Numbered from the stretch's first letter, positions 47,788-58,573 are shown. The stretch is 64,000 nt of DNA from Acholoe squamosa (GCA_949317995.1 OX439038.1:73480659-73544658); one strand, 5' to 3'. A program made the numbers and translations. The notes: generated by a model not told the origin, from the sequence alone.

Positions 47788-48530
47788 GGTGTGGTATGGG
47801 TGTTGTACGGTGTGGTATGGTGTTGTATGGGTGTTGTACGGTGTTGTGTGGTGTGGTACAGAGTGTTATGGTGTGGTACAGAGTGTTAAGGTGTGGTATG
47901 GTGTTGTATGGGTGTTGTACGGTGTGGTATGGTGTGGTACAGAGTGTAAGGGTATGGTATGGTGTTGTATGGGTGTTGTACAGTGTGGTATGGTGTTGTA
48001 GGGTGTGTTATGGTGTTGTATGCGTGTGGTATGGTGTTGTACGGTGTGGTATGGTGTGGTAAAGAGTGTTAGGGTGTGGTATGGTGTTGTATGGGTGTTG
48101 TACGGTGTAGTATGGTTTTGTATGGGTGTTGTACAGTGTTGTATGGGTGTGGTATGGTGTGGTACAGAGTCTTAGGGTGTGGTATGGTGTTGTATATGGG
48201 TGTTGTACAGTGTGGTATGGTGTTGTACGGTGTGGTAGATATTGTTAGGGTGTGGTATGGTGTTGTATGGTGTTATATGGGTGTTGTACGGTGTTGTATG
48301 ATGTTGTATGGGTGTTGTATGGTCTGGTTCAGAGTGTTAGGGTGTGGTACGGTGGGGTGTTTTACGATGTAGTATGGTGTTGTACAGTGCCCTATGGTGT
48401 TGTATTTGTAATGAGATAGACACAGTGAGCTATGTAAAAAAAAATTCAGATGTGTCGACGTGTGGTTCAGGTGTTGTATGGTGTGGTACAGGTGTGGTAT
48501 GGTGTGGTATGGTCTGGTACATTGGAATTT
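47788..48530 (+). repeat. Right minisatellite arm (GGTGTGGTATGG type)
   Basis: Inverse-complement sense of the left arm, with GTGTTGTATGGGTGTTGTA and TACAGAGTGTTAGGGTG variants. The longer ACTCTACTCTAA-type motif of the left arm is not seen here. The two arms are therefore related in short unit but not in higher-order unit. Confidence 0.9.
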
Positions 48531-48772
48531 CGGCCATTTGTCGTTTAGGCCATATGTTGTTTGGGCTATGTGACTTTTCGGCCACATGTCTTTTCGGCCA
48601 CTTGGTTTCCGGCCAAATGACATGAGGCTATGTGAGTCTGGGCCATTTGTCTCAAGGGCCATAAACCAGGGACCCATTGTCCTCCTCAAATGGAATTTGT
48701 TGGTAGCCCCTGAAATTGGAATGATACACTAATATTAAGAAATTAAACGAGTACCAGCCTCTTCTTAAAGGG

Positions 48773-48956
48773 CGGGCTTCCCTAGCCCACTTAAAAGGGT
48801 CTTTGTCTCCTTTTTCCTATCCCCTCAGGATGTGTGTGGTGCACATATGCGCGGGCACTGACACATTCCTCTGTTAAATTATCAACCTGTGAAGCACGGG
48901 ATAGCCACTTAGTGCCGCTAAAGTGCTATAAAACACAAATCAATCAATCAATCAAT
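48773..48956 (+). mobile_element. SINE, copy 1, (AATC)n tail, 12-bp target duplication
   Basis: Begins CGGGCTTCCCTAGCCCAC and ends in four AATC units. CTTCTTAAAGGG occurs perfectly at 48761-48772 and 48957-48968 as the target duplication, as expected for LINE-machinery insertion. The first 110 bases match the copy at 57753. No tRNA-type A- or B-box is evident, so the head is of unknown origin. Confidence 0.85.
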
Positions 48957-48968
48957 CTTCTTAAAGGG

Positions 48969-49985
48969 AGTACACACGGTGTGCTTTGGAAGACGAGTGT
49001 ATGTAGAGAAACTATTCTTCTGAAAAGGTGTTAGGCAAAGCTGGACTCTCCCAAGGTTTCATGGAAAGTGTAGGAGGGGGCGTCTGTCTGACTCTGGAAA
49101 AGGCAAACTCTGCAGGAATCGGGTTTTATTCCATAAAAAACAAGATATATATTGTGGTATTCAGAAGCTGAAAGGGCCTAATAATAGGATTAAGCAAATA
49201 TAGACCCTTTTACAACTTCTCTATTTCCCCTTTATCTGTGCAACACTAGTCATTGTGATGCTTTGCAGACTCTGGATCATTGTTCTAAGCGAGCATCCAG
49301 GTGGGCAATTGTCTATGAGTGAGACAATTAACTTAAATTAGACATTATTCTAGCTTGATGACCTTATAATATTGCCTAATTTGATACAGACGCCTCACGT
49401 CATTACCTGATGAAAATAATCGTAAGGTAATTAGGCTCATATAAGGGAACTCATATCCACTCTACAAATTTAACTTAAGCCCATATATGCTACCGTTATC
49501 ATGAGAGTATGTATCTGAGACAGGCTTTAATATTTCCACTGATACATTTTAATTTTTTTTATATAAATGCCTGAGAAGAACAAAGGCGTTAAAGGGGAGA
49601 AGATGTTTAACTTTGCCTCCTTAAGTCCACACACTGTGCCAGACACCCTCTGTGCTGCAGCATAGCGTTCTACCTGCATACCGTCTACATAAATTATACC
49701 GATTGTCTTCCCCTGTCTGGCTCTCTGCAGTCCAACAATCTACTCTTTCTACGTCTAAAGATGAAAAGATAAGTTGATTCATTCATTCAATTGTACACTG
49801 ATTCACCCAAACCAAGATATCTAATTTTCATTCACTCGTTGACTAATTATGCATTTCTGACTACAACTATCAATCTTTCCATAGTCTGTCATTCAAATTA
49901 CCGACCTATCCATCTAATCCTACTTTCTTCCCCCCATGTCTACCTTCTAATTACAACTACATACCCTATCCATTGACCACCTGAT
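48969..49985. other. No gene recognised
   Basis: AT-rich, short frames only. Confidence 0.4.
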
Positions 49986-49989
49986 AGCC

Positions 49990-50386
49990 TGTTAGGGCGG
50001 GAGTCGTCCAGACGAAGGCTGTATCACATGTAAGTTGAGCACTACAGTCACAGGAGCAGTAGTTTGAGCAGTTCGCCCCATGCCCGCAGAGGTCGCTGCT
50101 GTGCTGGGTGAGCAGTTTGAGTCGTCACCAGGAGCAGCTGGGCATGGGTGAGCAGCTCCCGGGTAGACAGAGACGCTGGTAGAGCCAGACAGGGAGGACG
50201 GACCATACTCTAGGTGATAGAATGAAAGCTGCTTGTTAGACAGGACCCAAACATAATTATAGCGTCGTCTCTGAAATATTAACTTTGGACCTCCATTGTG
50301 TGATAATAATTTGATACTGTTCGAGACCAGCTGGAGGAGGATCCGCAGCTTTGTTGAGAGGACTTAATCATCAAGGACTTTATGGT
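49990..50386 (+). other. Candidate 5' exon with strong splice donor
   Basis: A GC-richer stretch with no long frame rises out of AT-rich sequence at about 49990 and ends TTTATG|GTGAGT, with the donor GT at 50385-50386. An ATG at 50382-50384 directly abuts the donor. This could be a largely non-coding first exon whose coding sequence begins at its last codon. Another GTAAGT lies at 50031. No TATA box or downstream exon was identified, so the call is tentative. Confidence 0.25.
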
Positions 50387-50389
50387 GAG

Positions 50390-52254
50390 TAATGGTTGAT
50401 GCAAAGATCTATAGTTCTTTTTTGACAATGGGAATAAAGTAATTTAGACTTATTAGTCATTTATGAATGACACGATAGGATCCTTCTAAAGTCCCAGGAC
50501 TGATTGCATATTGGTTACCCTTTGGCAGTAAGCATGATATTACTATTCTCTTTCCCTTTAAAATTAGGGTAATTGAATAGTTTGGTTTCAAAGCCCAATA
50601 AACAATTGGAAAAGAATGAAGAGAAGAAAAGGTTCACAAGAGGTGGTGAAGTATATTGAATGAACTATTCAATCCGAATTTTGAACAGCTGTCTAGGGTC
50701 TATTTAGTAAAAGATTCTTTTTTTAAAACACTAATATTGTATATTGGACCCGAAATCTTGAAACATACCTTGATACTCGTGGTTTTGAACACCAATAATT
50801 CTATGAATGTCCTGCACTGCGAGTTTCATCTAAATAGGAAATATGTTCCAAGAACAGAACAGGTTCAGGACTAACCTGTTTCTTAGTACACCCTAAGATT
50901 GAATGATAGGCCCTGGATCATGGTGTGTACGAAGAACTCAGTACCCTTGTTTATCTTCAAATTTCTCTTACTTTCTTATCAAAGTACATCATTTAGATGT
51001 CACCATAGGTAGAACTAAAATTGGAATATTTTGTGAGAAATGGCTATATTTACAATCAACCCTTCAGTCTTGCTTTACTAAAATTGATTGGCTATATTTT
51101 TTTTTTGTTTAATTGGCTGATAAATATGAACCCAAAAGATTAAAGAATAGACAAATGCCTACAAAGTGACGTTTTCATTTGAGGTAAGTGCTGTTTAATA
51201 AGGGAGTAAATGTATCATTTAATGTAAATATAAGTACCAAATGATCCCACCTTTGACCCCAATAATGTATGCACAGGTAGGTGTCATGGTCCAGTGACCA
51301 GGGCTCTGATTGGCCCATACATCTGTGGAGGTGAGTGTCATGGTCCAGTGCACACACAAGGGTACTAAGATGCCAGTACATTCTAAGACTGTGCATGGTA
51401 TCAGAATGCTAGTACAGACTAAAATCAGACTGTTGTACTATGATCCTGGTGTGTCCCAACAAGATAGTCCCTTCCCCAACCTGCAGAACGACTAAGGTTT
51501 TAAATAGATATTTGATTCGACTTTACACAACTTCGTCTTACCTGAACAAATGGAAATTGGATAAAAAAAAGCCTGAAAGTCGTTGTCTAACAGCCTGGAC
51601 AATGCCACCAGCGCAACCATAATTCAGGATCTCCTATGGTAAATTAATTTGCAAGTTTTAAATGTCGTGGTCTTTGCCACTTCGCCCATATTTATCATAA
51701 TGAGAACACTGAACAGGAAATTCATAAAGTGGAGTTTTATTACACTAACACGAGTAAATACAGTATATGATAAACATGTAACTAAACTAATGAGATACTG
51801 GTTTGTATCTAAGAGTTGAATGTAAATGAGGTAAGGCACTAACTTGTACCGTATGCTACAAAAAATGGATATACAGAGTCCATAGTATAAAGTTTGAGTA
51901 TAATATATAATTATGGTAAGTCAACATATCAAGGTACTACGAAGTCCTGAGTTTTATGAAAACCACACCATTAAAAAGAGGGTGGGAGTGGTGGGAAAGT
52001 TTATAAGGCGTATTGTTATGAACACTGATTGAGAAAAGGTAACTGGGGGTTGAGAGTTGCTCAGTGATTAGCAGAAGGTGGAGCCACCGAGCTGAGTCCT
52101 TGAGAGTCTGGTGAGTACTTGGAACCACCACTAGGTGGAAGTATGAATTTGCCTGTCAGTCTCATTACCCTCAATTTATCAATTACTGATAATTAGGCAT
52201 CAAAATAATAATCTTCCTGAAATCCACAGGTAACTATCTAGCTATAATTGTGTA
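50390..52254. other. No gene recognised
   Basis: AT-rich sequence with frames under 75 residues. If the candidate exon at 50.0-50.4 kb is real, this would be intron. Confidence 0.35.
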
Positions 52255-52259
52255 CCAAG

Positions 52260-52407
52260 TGTAGAATGTCGTAAAAGTAATGTCGTCATTCGTCCGTACG
52301 ACGATCGAGATTCGTTTTCATCTTGGCGCCAACCAGCGCGAGAACCGCAACTCATGATGTACTTCTAACAAGTCTTATATACAACACTGGTAGTCTATAA
52401 TCCTTCA
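52260..52407 (+). repeat. 5' LTR, 148 bp
   Basis: Starts TGTAGAATGTCG and ends ATAATCCTTCA. A TCTTATATACAA TATA-like word lies near the 3' side. It lacks 20 bases present in the 3' LTR after ACTTCTAA. Confidence 0.95.
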
Positions 52408-52425
52408 TGGTGATAGGGAGTGGGC
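52408..52425 (+). other. Primer-binding site
   Basis: TGGTGATAGGGAGTGGGC directly follows the 5' LTR. TGG would pair with the CCA end of a primer tRNA. The tRNA was not identified. Confidence 0.7.
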
Positions 52426-52714
52426 AGCTAGACAAGTGGACATCAATGACAAGTGCAGCTAAGTGAAACTCAACTCAAACTGATGTTTTGAAACTGTCAC
52501 TGTCAGTCACTCAACTAGGTCAAGTTGTGAACTCAGCAATACCAGTGTCTGTGTGTGTTTACTACTGACAACTACTCAGAATTGTTGTCATATGAACTAT
52601 TGTGTAGGACTCATTGACTCTACATAGGCCTATGCTTTACTCAGAAGTGCAACAGTGTCCATAAGTGAAAGTGCCACTCAAAATTTTGGCTAAAACTCAG
52701 AATAGTAGTTCAAC

Positions 52715-53570
52715 ATGGGTGATCAAAAGGCTTCTGGGGAAATTCCCTTTTATCCAACCTTTGATGAAAAATCAGCAGATCTGTCTCAGGAATGGGAAGA
52801 CTGGCTAGAGGGGTTGGAAGCTATGTTTGCACTGCAATCTTTTACGAAAGACTATGAAAACGAGGAGAAATATGACAAACTGTTTTATTATCTCAGAACT
52901 ACTAGGAAAATTCTCAAGAAATTGGACAATAATGGGGTTGTAACTAGAAGCTATAAGTTAGCTAAGGAGGCACTCACCAAGCATTTTTCCCCTGGAAAAA
53001 CCTCATTTGCCCTCCTGCATAAACTCTATCACACTAGACAGGAAAAGGGGGAGACTATGGATAGTTTCTACCATCGTGTCTGTGATGTCATGGACTCGCT
53101 AGATCTGACAAAGAAGAAGGTGGAAGAATTTGAGGAACTTCTAATTATTGCACAACTCGTAAACTGAACTCACAATGATGGCATCCGGCGTAAAACTTTG
53201 CGCACTCATGGGGCAATAAATCTGACGGAATTCCTCGATCGGGCTCGAAGTGATGAGTCCGCAATCAAAGAGTCGTCCGAAATTAGTGGTACAGCTAACG
53301 ACGCGGCGGCTGCTCTTGCAGTGAACAAGCATCACAATAAGAAGAAATCGGGTCAAGACTCTAAGTCTGCGGGATCGTCCCAGAAGAAGAAGACATCCGC
53401 ACCAGCTCAGTCAGGCAAATGTCCATTCTGCGGTGGTGGTCCGCATGACCGTCATCGTTGTCCTGCAAAGAACTCAGTCTGCCATAATTGTAAAATTAAA
53501 GGACACTTCATCAAGGTTTGCAAGAAACCGAAGTCCGTTAATGAGGTCGTCGAGAACGATAACTACTCGG
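52715..53570 (+). pseudogene. gag: gag (nucleocapsid with two CCHC knuckles), broken by a stop
   Basis: Starts at ATG 52715 (GGTGATCAAAAGGC follows) and runs 150 codons to a TGA at 53165-53167. The same frame then continues without a shift into the nucleocapsid part, which has two zinc knuckles of form CX2CX4HX4C at about 53420-53461 and 53480-53522, preceded by a Lys/Ser-rich linker. Gag packages the element RNA in virus-like particles. The first part has the charged helical composition of retrotransposon capsid proteins (EWEDWLEG, YHTRQEKGETMDSFYHR). The frame is open on both sides of the stop, so it is most simply a point nonsense mutation. Read-through is possible in retroelements, but here the stop lies inside gag rather than at the gag-pol border. 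Confidence 0.85.
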
Positions 53571-54340
53571 AGATACTGCAGACGCAAGAGACCTTCCTCG
53601 GTTCAGTCGACACTCCCCAGGGGGGGCTGTCTAAGAAGGTCACAGAGGTCGTCATCAATGGTATCCCCACACCTATGCGCATCGACACCGGAGCAGAGGC
53701 TACACTCATAGATAGCCAACTCCATGCCGAAAAGTTCAGCTCGGAGGAACTGCTGGCCTCCGACTGTGTGTTCCGGGGTACAAAACAAGGCCAGTTTTCA
53801 GCACTAGGCTTCTTTAATGGAGTCATTCAGCATGGACAGAAAAAGGTCAAAGAGCGGATCTATGTCATAGAAAATGCATCTAACCTTCTCAGCTGCAGAT
53901 CATCGACAGCACTCGGACTGGTAGTATTCACATGCTCTGTCTCACAGTATAAGGAGCAATACCCAACATTGTTCAATGGCCTGGGTAAACTCGAGAAGAC
54001 CTACAAGATTCAACTCAGGGATGACGCAGAGCCATATGAGGTTATGACTCCTCGACGCGTGTCCATCGCAATGCATGACAAGGTAGGCAAGGAGCTCGAA
54101 CGCCTACAGAATCTTGGAGTCATCACTCCGGTCAGCCAACCGACGGACTGGTGTGCACCAGTCGTGGTAGTTCCGAAGTCGAACGGAGACGTTTGCTTGT
54201 GCGTGGACCTCACCAGACTCAATAAGGCTGTTAAGAGACCTAGGTATGTGTTGCCATCAGTTGACTATGTTCTTGGACAAATCGGTGATGCCAAAGTATT
54301 CTCCAAACTCGATGCCAATAGTGGTTATTATCAGGTTGAA
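53571..54340 (+). pseudogene. pol: pol: protease and first half of reverse transcriptase
   Basis: Continues in the gag frame. Protease shows the aspartic active-site motif RIDTGAEATLID at about 53675-53713. RT begins near 54000 with YKIQLRDDAEPYEV and contains NLGVITPVSQPTDWCAPVVV, then CVDLTRLNKAVKRP and FSKLDANSGYYQVE, the first catalytic Asp region. The frame is lost near 54338-54346: the stretch leading to PFGITSAPEFYQ is in another frame. Protease would mature the polyprotein and RT would copy the RNA to DNA. Confidence 0.9.
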
Positions 54341-55271
54341 TTCTCCTCACTACATTCATCACTACCCATGGTAGGTTTGCCTACAACCGAATGCCATTTG
54401 GTATCACCTCAGCACCAGAGTTTTACCAGAAACAAGTCTCCAACATCATTGCCGGACTCCCAGGAGTTGTATGTCTCATGGATGACATCATGATATCTGG
54501 TAAAGATGAAGCTGAGCACGATCAGCGTCTACATGCAACGCTCAGTAGACTCGCAGCTGCAGGAATCACACTCAACAAAGACAAATGTGTCTTCAAACAG
54601 TCATCTATCAGCTTCCTGGGTCAGATCATATCAGCTGAAGGCATCAAGGCCGACCCAGAGAAGGTAGCAGCGATCAAGGAGATGAGTATTCCTTCCGACG
54701 TATCGGAACTCCGCCGTTTTATCGGCATGGTGAATCATCTGGGGAAGTTCACACCAGACCTCTCTACGGTAATTCAGCCACTATGTGAACTCCTAAGCAC
54801 CAAGAGTGAATGGTTCTGGGGACCATCTCAACAGGAGGCATTTGACAACATCAAGGACATACTAAGCAATACTCCTGTACTGGCACTGTACAAAGCCGAC
54901 CTTGAGACCAAGGTATCCGCCGACTCGTCGTCGTACGGACTAGGGGCAGTGCTGATGCAGAAAAACAACTCCATTTGGCGTCCTGTTGCCTATGCTTCCA
55001 GATCTCTCTCCGAGACTGAATGCTGCTACGCTCAGATAGAAAAGGAAGCTCTAGCAAGCACTTGGCGAGCGAGAAGTTCCGTGATTACCTTATCGGTAAA
55101 CACTTCACTCTAGAGACAGACCATAAGCTGCTAATACCTCTTCTTGGTTCTAAAGACTTGGACCTGCTCACTCCAAGAATCCAGAGGTTTAGAATGCGTC
55201 TTATGTGGTACGACTACAGTATCATCCATGTGCCGGGCAAGGAACTCTATACAGCTGACACCCTATCCTGA
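54341..55271 (+). pseudogene. pol: pol: second half of RT and RNase H
   Basis: Open from about 54341. It contains MPFGITSAPEFYQ, the catalytic motif CLMDDIMI (about 54470-54493), FLGQIISAEGIKADPEKV, then RNase H from about 54900 with SADSSSYGLGAVLMQ and YASRSLSETECCYAQIEKEA. A one-base loss near 55065 (in TTGGCGAGCGAG) shifts frame, and EKFRDYLIGKHFTLETDHK continues in the next frame to HVPGKELYTADTLS, closing with TGA at 55269-55271 where an Arg codon is usual in this motif. RNase H removes template RNA during reverse transcription. Confidence 0.9.
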
Positions 55272-56368
55272 GCCCCAGGCACAGGGCCACTCGCATCGTC
55301 ATCCCATCATCTCTTTGCCCAGACATCCTCAGTAAGTTACACGAAGGTCATCAAGGTATCACCAAGTGTCGTCAGCTGGCACGAGACAGTGTTTGGTGGC
55401 CCGGATGTAGCACAGATGTAGAAGAGTTAATCTCGAGATGTCATCACTGCCGGATCAAGAATCCGAACTACATGGAACCACTGATTCCATCTACTCTACC
55501 AGACCATCCATGGCAAAAGGTTGCCACAGACCTGTTCCAGCTAGGAGAGGTACACTACATCGTTGTCGTAGATTTCTACTCCAGGTTTGCTTTCTACAAG
55601 AAACTAGAATCTACAACTTCGAATACCATTGTTGAGACTATGAAGTCGATCTTCGCAGATCAAGGCATCCCTCAAATAGTGTGTTCAGACAATGGGCCTC
55701 AATATTCAAGCCAAGACTTTCAGAAATTCGCTAAAGAGTATGGATTCCTCCATATTACTAGCTCACCAGGGCATCCCTCCGGGAACGGTGAAGCCAAAAG
55801 GGCAGTCCGCACTCTAAAGGACATCATCAAAGCACCTGATCCTTATATTGCACTCCTTAATCTGAGAAACTCACCAATCAGAAATGGGTTTAGCCCAGCG
55901 CAATTGCTCATGGGACGTCGCCTTAACACTAAAATCCCAATCCTTCCATCTAAATTGGGAATAAACCCTCCAGATATGGACACCATCCGACAACGCGAGG
56001 AGGAATATAAGCGCAAGCTAAAGGAAAACTTTGATAACGATCACAGAGCACATGATCTCACTCCACTCAAACCAGGAGATGAGGTGTGGTCGTATATAGT
56101 TCAAACGCCTAAGAAGACTCTTGTGCGAAACAGAGTCCAGATGAAGGAACTGCCAGCTCCACAGTCAGCTCCACAGCCAGCTCCACAGCCAGTTCAACAG
56201 GCATCTCAGCCGGTGGAAACTCCACCAGTACCGCCAACACCTACTACACCAAAGGCAGTACCAGCTAGTCCAGCCAAATCAGTGACTCCTAGCCAATCAC
56301 AGTCACCTAAGATCACTCGTACCAGATTGGGTCGAGAGATCCGTAAACCAGACAGGTTTAAAGACTAG
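55272..56368 (+). pseudogene. pol: pol: integrase with a Lys at the catalytic Glu position, Pro-rich tail
   Basis: A third frame opens immediately after the RNase H stop. The zinc-binding HHCC segment is LHEGHQGITKCRQLA...CHHC (about 55330-55455). The catalytic core has Asp in ATDLFQLG (codon 55529) and Asp in CSDNGPQYSS (codon 55688). In the third motif, SGNGEAKRAVRTLK, the position 36 residues after the second Asp is the Lys codon AAA at 55796-55798, where Ty3/gypsy integrases have Glu; the Glu in this motif sits two residues early. The C-terminal part ends in repeated APQPAPQP, PVPPTPTTP and SQSQSP segments and a basic tail to 56368. If the alignment is right, this copy cannot integrate by itself. 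Confidence 0.85.
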
Positions 56369-56704
56369 TTTAGGGACATGAACGCTGAGGGTTCATGCGT
56401 GGAAGACGTGCTAGAAACCTCTCTCCACAAGTTTAGTTTTGTTGGTTATCGTTAAAACCCAAGTATCTGTATTATCATAAAGTTCAAAGACTAAAGGTTC
56501 TAGTCTATGTTTTATACTCAAGCATTATACCGAAGACTCGTATGAGATTATATCTAACTAAAAGACTTATCGTATCAAACTCAAAGACTCATATGAGACA
56601 TATATCATATCATCATATCAAAACTCAAAGACTCGTATGAGATACATCAAACTCCCTCATTTTATTAGACTCAATACTCACAGTATATATCATACTCAAA
56701 GACT
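56369..56704 (+). other. Non-coding 3' region with a short repeated word
   Basis: Contains three or more variants of CAAAGACTCGTATGAGA (about 56530-56640) between integrase and the purine tract. Function unknown. Confidence 0.6.
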
Positions 56705-56717
56705 AAAGAAAGGGAGA
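56705..56717 (+). other. Polypurine tract
   Basis: AAAGAAAGGGAGA directly precedes the 3' LTR, where plus-strand synthesis is primed. Confidence 0.9.
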
Positions 56718-56885
56718 TGTAGAATGTCGTAAAAGTAATGTCGTCATTCGTCCGTACGACGATCGAGATTCGTTTTCATCTTGGCGCCAACCAGCGCGAG
56801 AACCGCAACTCATGATGTACTTCTAAAGCATATTATTCAGTAAATACAAGTCTTATATACAACACTGGTAGTCTATAATCCTTCA
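56718..56885 (+). repeat. 3' LTR, 168 bp
   Basis: Identical by eye to the 5' LTR except for 20 extra bases, within AAGCATATTATTCAGTAAAT. Confidence 0.95.
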
Positions 56886-57012
56886 CCAAGGAGGTTGAAT
56901 CATCATAACTACAATATTTCTCATCCTTTAATTGATGTATAGTGGTAATAGTGCATCAAAGCTTCTGGATCAATAAGATCGGTGGCCATGATGCTTTAGT
57001 GCAGTCATGGGA

Positions 57013-57272
57013 GGCATTTCTCAAGATGCTTCGATTAGACCCCTTCGTAGTGGGATCCCTCACTTCAATGCCATCACAGCTCTGCATCATGGTAGTCTTG
57101 TGGTCACTATTTATTGCACTGGAACAACTGCCCTATCATACCCTATGTAATTACTACATAAAGGGCTGATCGTACAGAGTAGTTGTAGGGTATTACCTAC
57201 GATCACCCACTCTAATCTTGAGGGTTTTAAATTGTAGTGGCTGTGTCCAGTTGTACCATCTTGAGAAATGCC
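57013..57272. mobile_element. MITE family 1, copy 3 (260 bp)
   Basis: GGCATTTCTCAAGATG at the left is the perfect inverse of CATCTTGAGAAATGCC at the right. It shares AGACCCCTTCGTAG and CCTACGATCACCCACTCT with the copy at 13278. It is the best-preserved member in the window. Confidence 0.85.
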
Positions 57273-57752
57273 ATCCACACAGCCTGGCAGGTGATTTCTC
57301 ATATAGACTGGAATCTTGATGCCGCGGGCATTCTGCAGGTGTGAAGTAACATTAGTCTTGAAGCAATAACTGACTTATCAAGAAACTGGCCAACAGTTTT
57401 ACTGTGCACAGTTTCTTAATCTTTGATCGAAATCAACCACATATAATGCACAGATTATACAAGCGCATAGACTGCTGGTTTACATTATAGGTGTGGGGGA
57501 TTTCTTTTTCTATAATATTCCCAAGGCTCCCACCCACACAGAGTGGTATAACGGGGTGGGGAAGGCTCCAATATGCTCCAATGTTTTTGATTTCATTAAT
57601 TAGAGCACAAGATATGTAATTTCGTTTGAAAATCATATCCACAAAGTCTGTGTGCGCCTTATATGCAGAGGTTGTCCTATACCTGTGGTATTATGGCAGC
57701 TGCTACATCCTATGTATGCCATACATTTAACTAATTCAGGACATACATTAGA

Positions 57753-57942
57753 CGGGTGTCCCTAGCCCACTTAAAAGGGTCTATATCTCCTCTTTACTAT
57801 CCCCTCAGGATGTGTGTGGTGCACATATGCGTGGGCACTGACACATTCCTCTGTGAAATTGTGTAATGTAGTTCTCGCCATGAATATGACCTTAGCTGTC
57901 GAAATGGCGTTAAACATCTATTACTCACTCACGCACTCACTC
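57753..57942 (+). mobile_element. SINE, copy 2, CACT-type tail, 12-bp target duplication
   Basis: Begins CGGGTGTCCCTAGCCCAC. ACATACATTAGA occurs perfectly at 57741-57752 and 57943-57954. The body matches copy 1 through GGCACTGACACATTCCTCTG, then the 3' part differs: ATGACCTTAGCTGTCG, GGCGTTAAACATC and a CTCACTCAC tail. The 3' third therefore belongs to another LINE-tail type than copy 1. Confidence 0.85.
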
Positions 57943-58571
57943 ACATACATTAGATTGATATTGTCATCCCTTGATACGTCCCGTATAAGGTGTGGCTTGA
58001 GCACAAGGATAAGTCCTTGCTGTTCGCTATAGAACCTATCCTAAGTTGGCTGGCTGAGAGGCAAGGATTTTATACTTCAGACTTCAGTATGGATATTGTC
58101 ATATCAAATTAACTCTGATGAGAAGTATTTTGCCCAAAATGATAACACCCACACAATGCAGTAAAAAGTATATCCTGGCCGGTGTATCATGTCACATGTA
58201 AAAGTAACTCGCCTGCAAAAGAAATTGTTACTATAGGTCGAGACCGCAAGAAAGGGTGTCTTCTCAAAGAAGTTGTCAATGAAGTTATTTTTACACATTT
58301 CTGGGTTAATCCTTATGAGAATGCAAATATTCGCAATCCTTCCAAGCAATATCTATTATTTCAAATTGATGGTCGTGTGATTCCCTTGACGTAACCTATT
58401 GGTATATGGACACTAAAAGCAAAGTTATGAGCATTGTACTAAGATTAAACACAACTTTATTCATGAATAAGTCATCCTTTCTTGTTCCATGAGAGACTTC
58501 TTTTACTATAATTAGAATGGTCTGCCTGTACACGGAGTCTGCAAGGTTTGTTTGTCAGATGTCGGTCCTGA

Positions 58572-58573
<2 letters not shown>

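Larger units (their letters stand above)
46757..48680. mobile_element. Foldback element with minisatellite arms (about 1.9 kb)
   Basis: From the outside in, the left side has CAATGGGTCC, then a block of roughly 17-base units built on GGCCGAAA/GGCCAAA (46781-46911), then an ACCACACCATACC minisatellite. After a centre of about 90 bases the right side has the same parts inverted: a GGTGTGGTATGG minisatellite, then TTTCGGCC units (48531-48660), then GGACCCATTG. Drosophila FB elements have the same architecture, long inverted arms made of tandem repeats. No transposase is present. The open frames across it are products of the repeats. Confidence 0.75.
52260..56885 (+). mobile_element. Full-length Ty3/gypsy LTR retrotransposon
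   Basis: CCAAG flanks both ends (52255-52259, 56886-56890) as a 5-bp target duplication. Order is 5' LTR, primer-binding site, gag with two CCHC knuckles, protease, RT, RNase H, integrase, purine tract, 3' LTR; RT before integrase places it in Ty3/gypsy. No env-like frame follows integrase. Gag and the start of pol are in one frame. The coding region has an in-frame stop, at least three frame changes and another stop, and the integrase catalytic Glu position reads Lys. The LTRs match except for one 20-bp indel. Confidence 0.95.

Noticed and set aside
46921..48530. CRISPR-like array or long repeat-coded protein in the ACCATACC/GGTGTGG region
   Set aside because: Units are contiguous and degenerate with no unique spacers. 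The Tyr/Gly/Val-rich frames result from the repeat. The setting is animal DNA.
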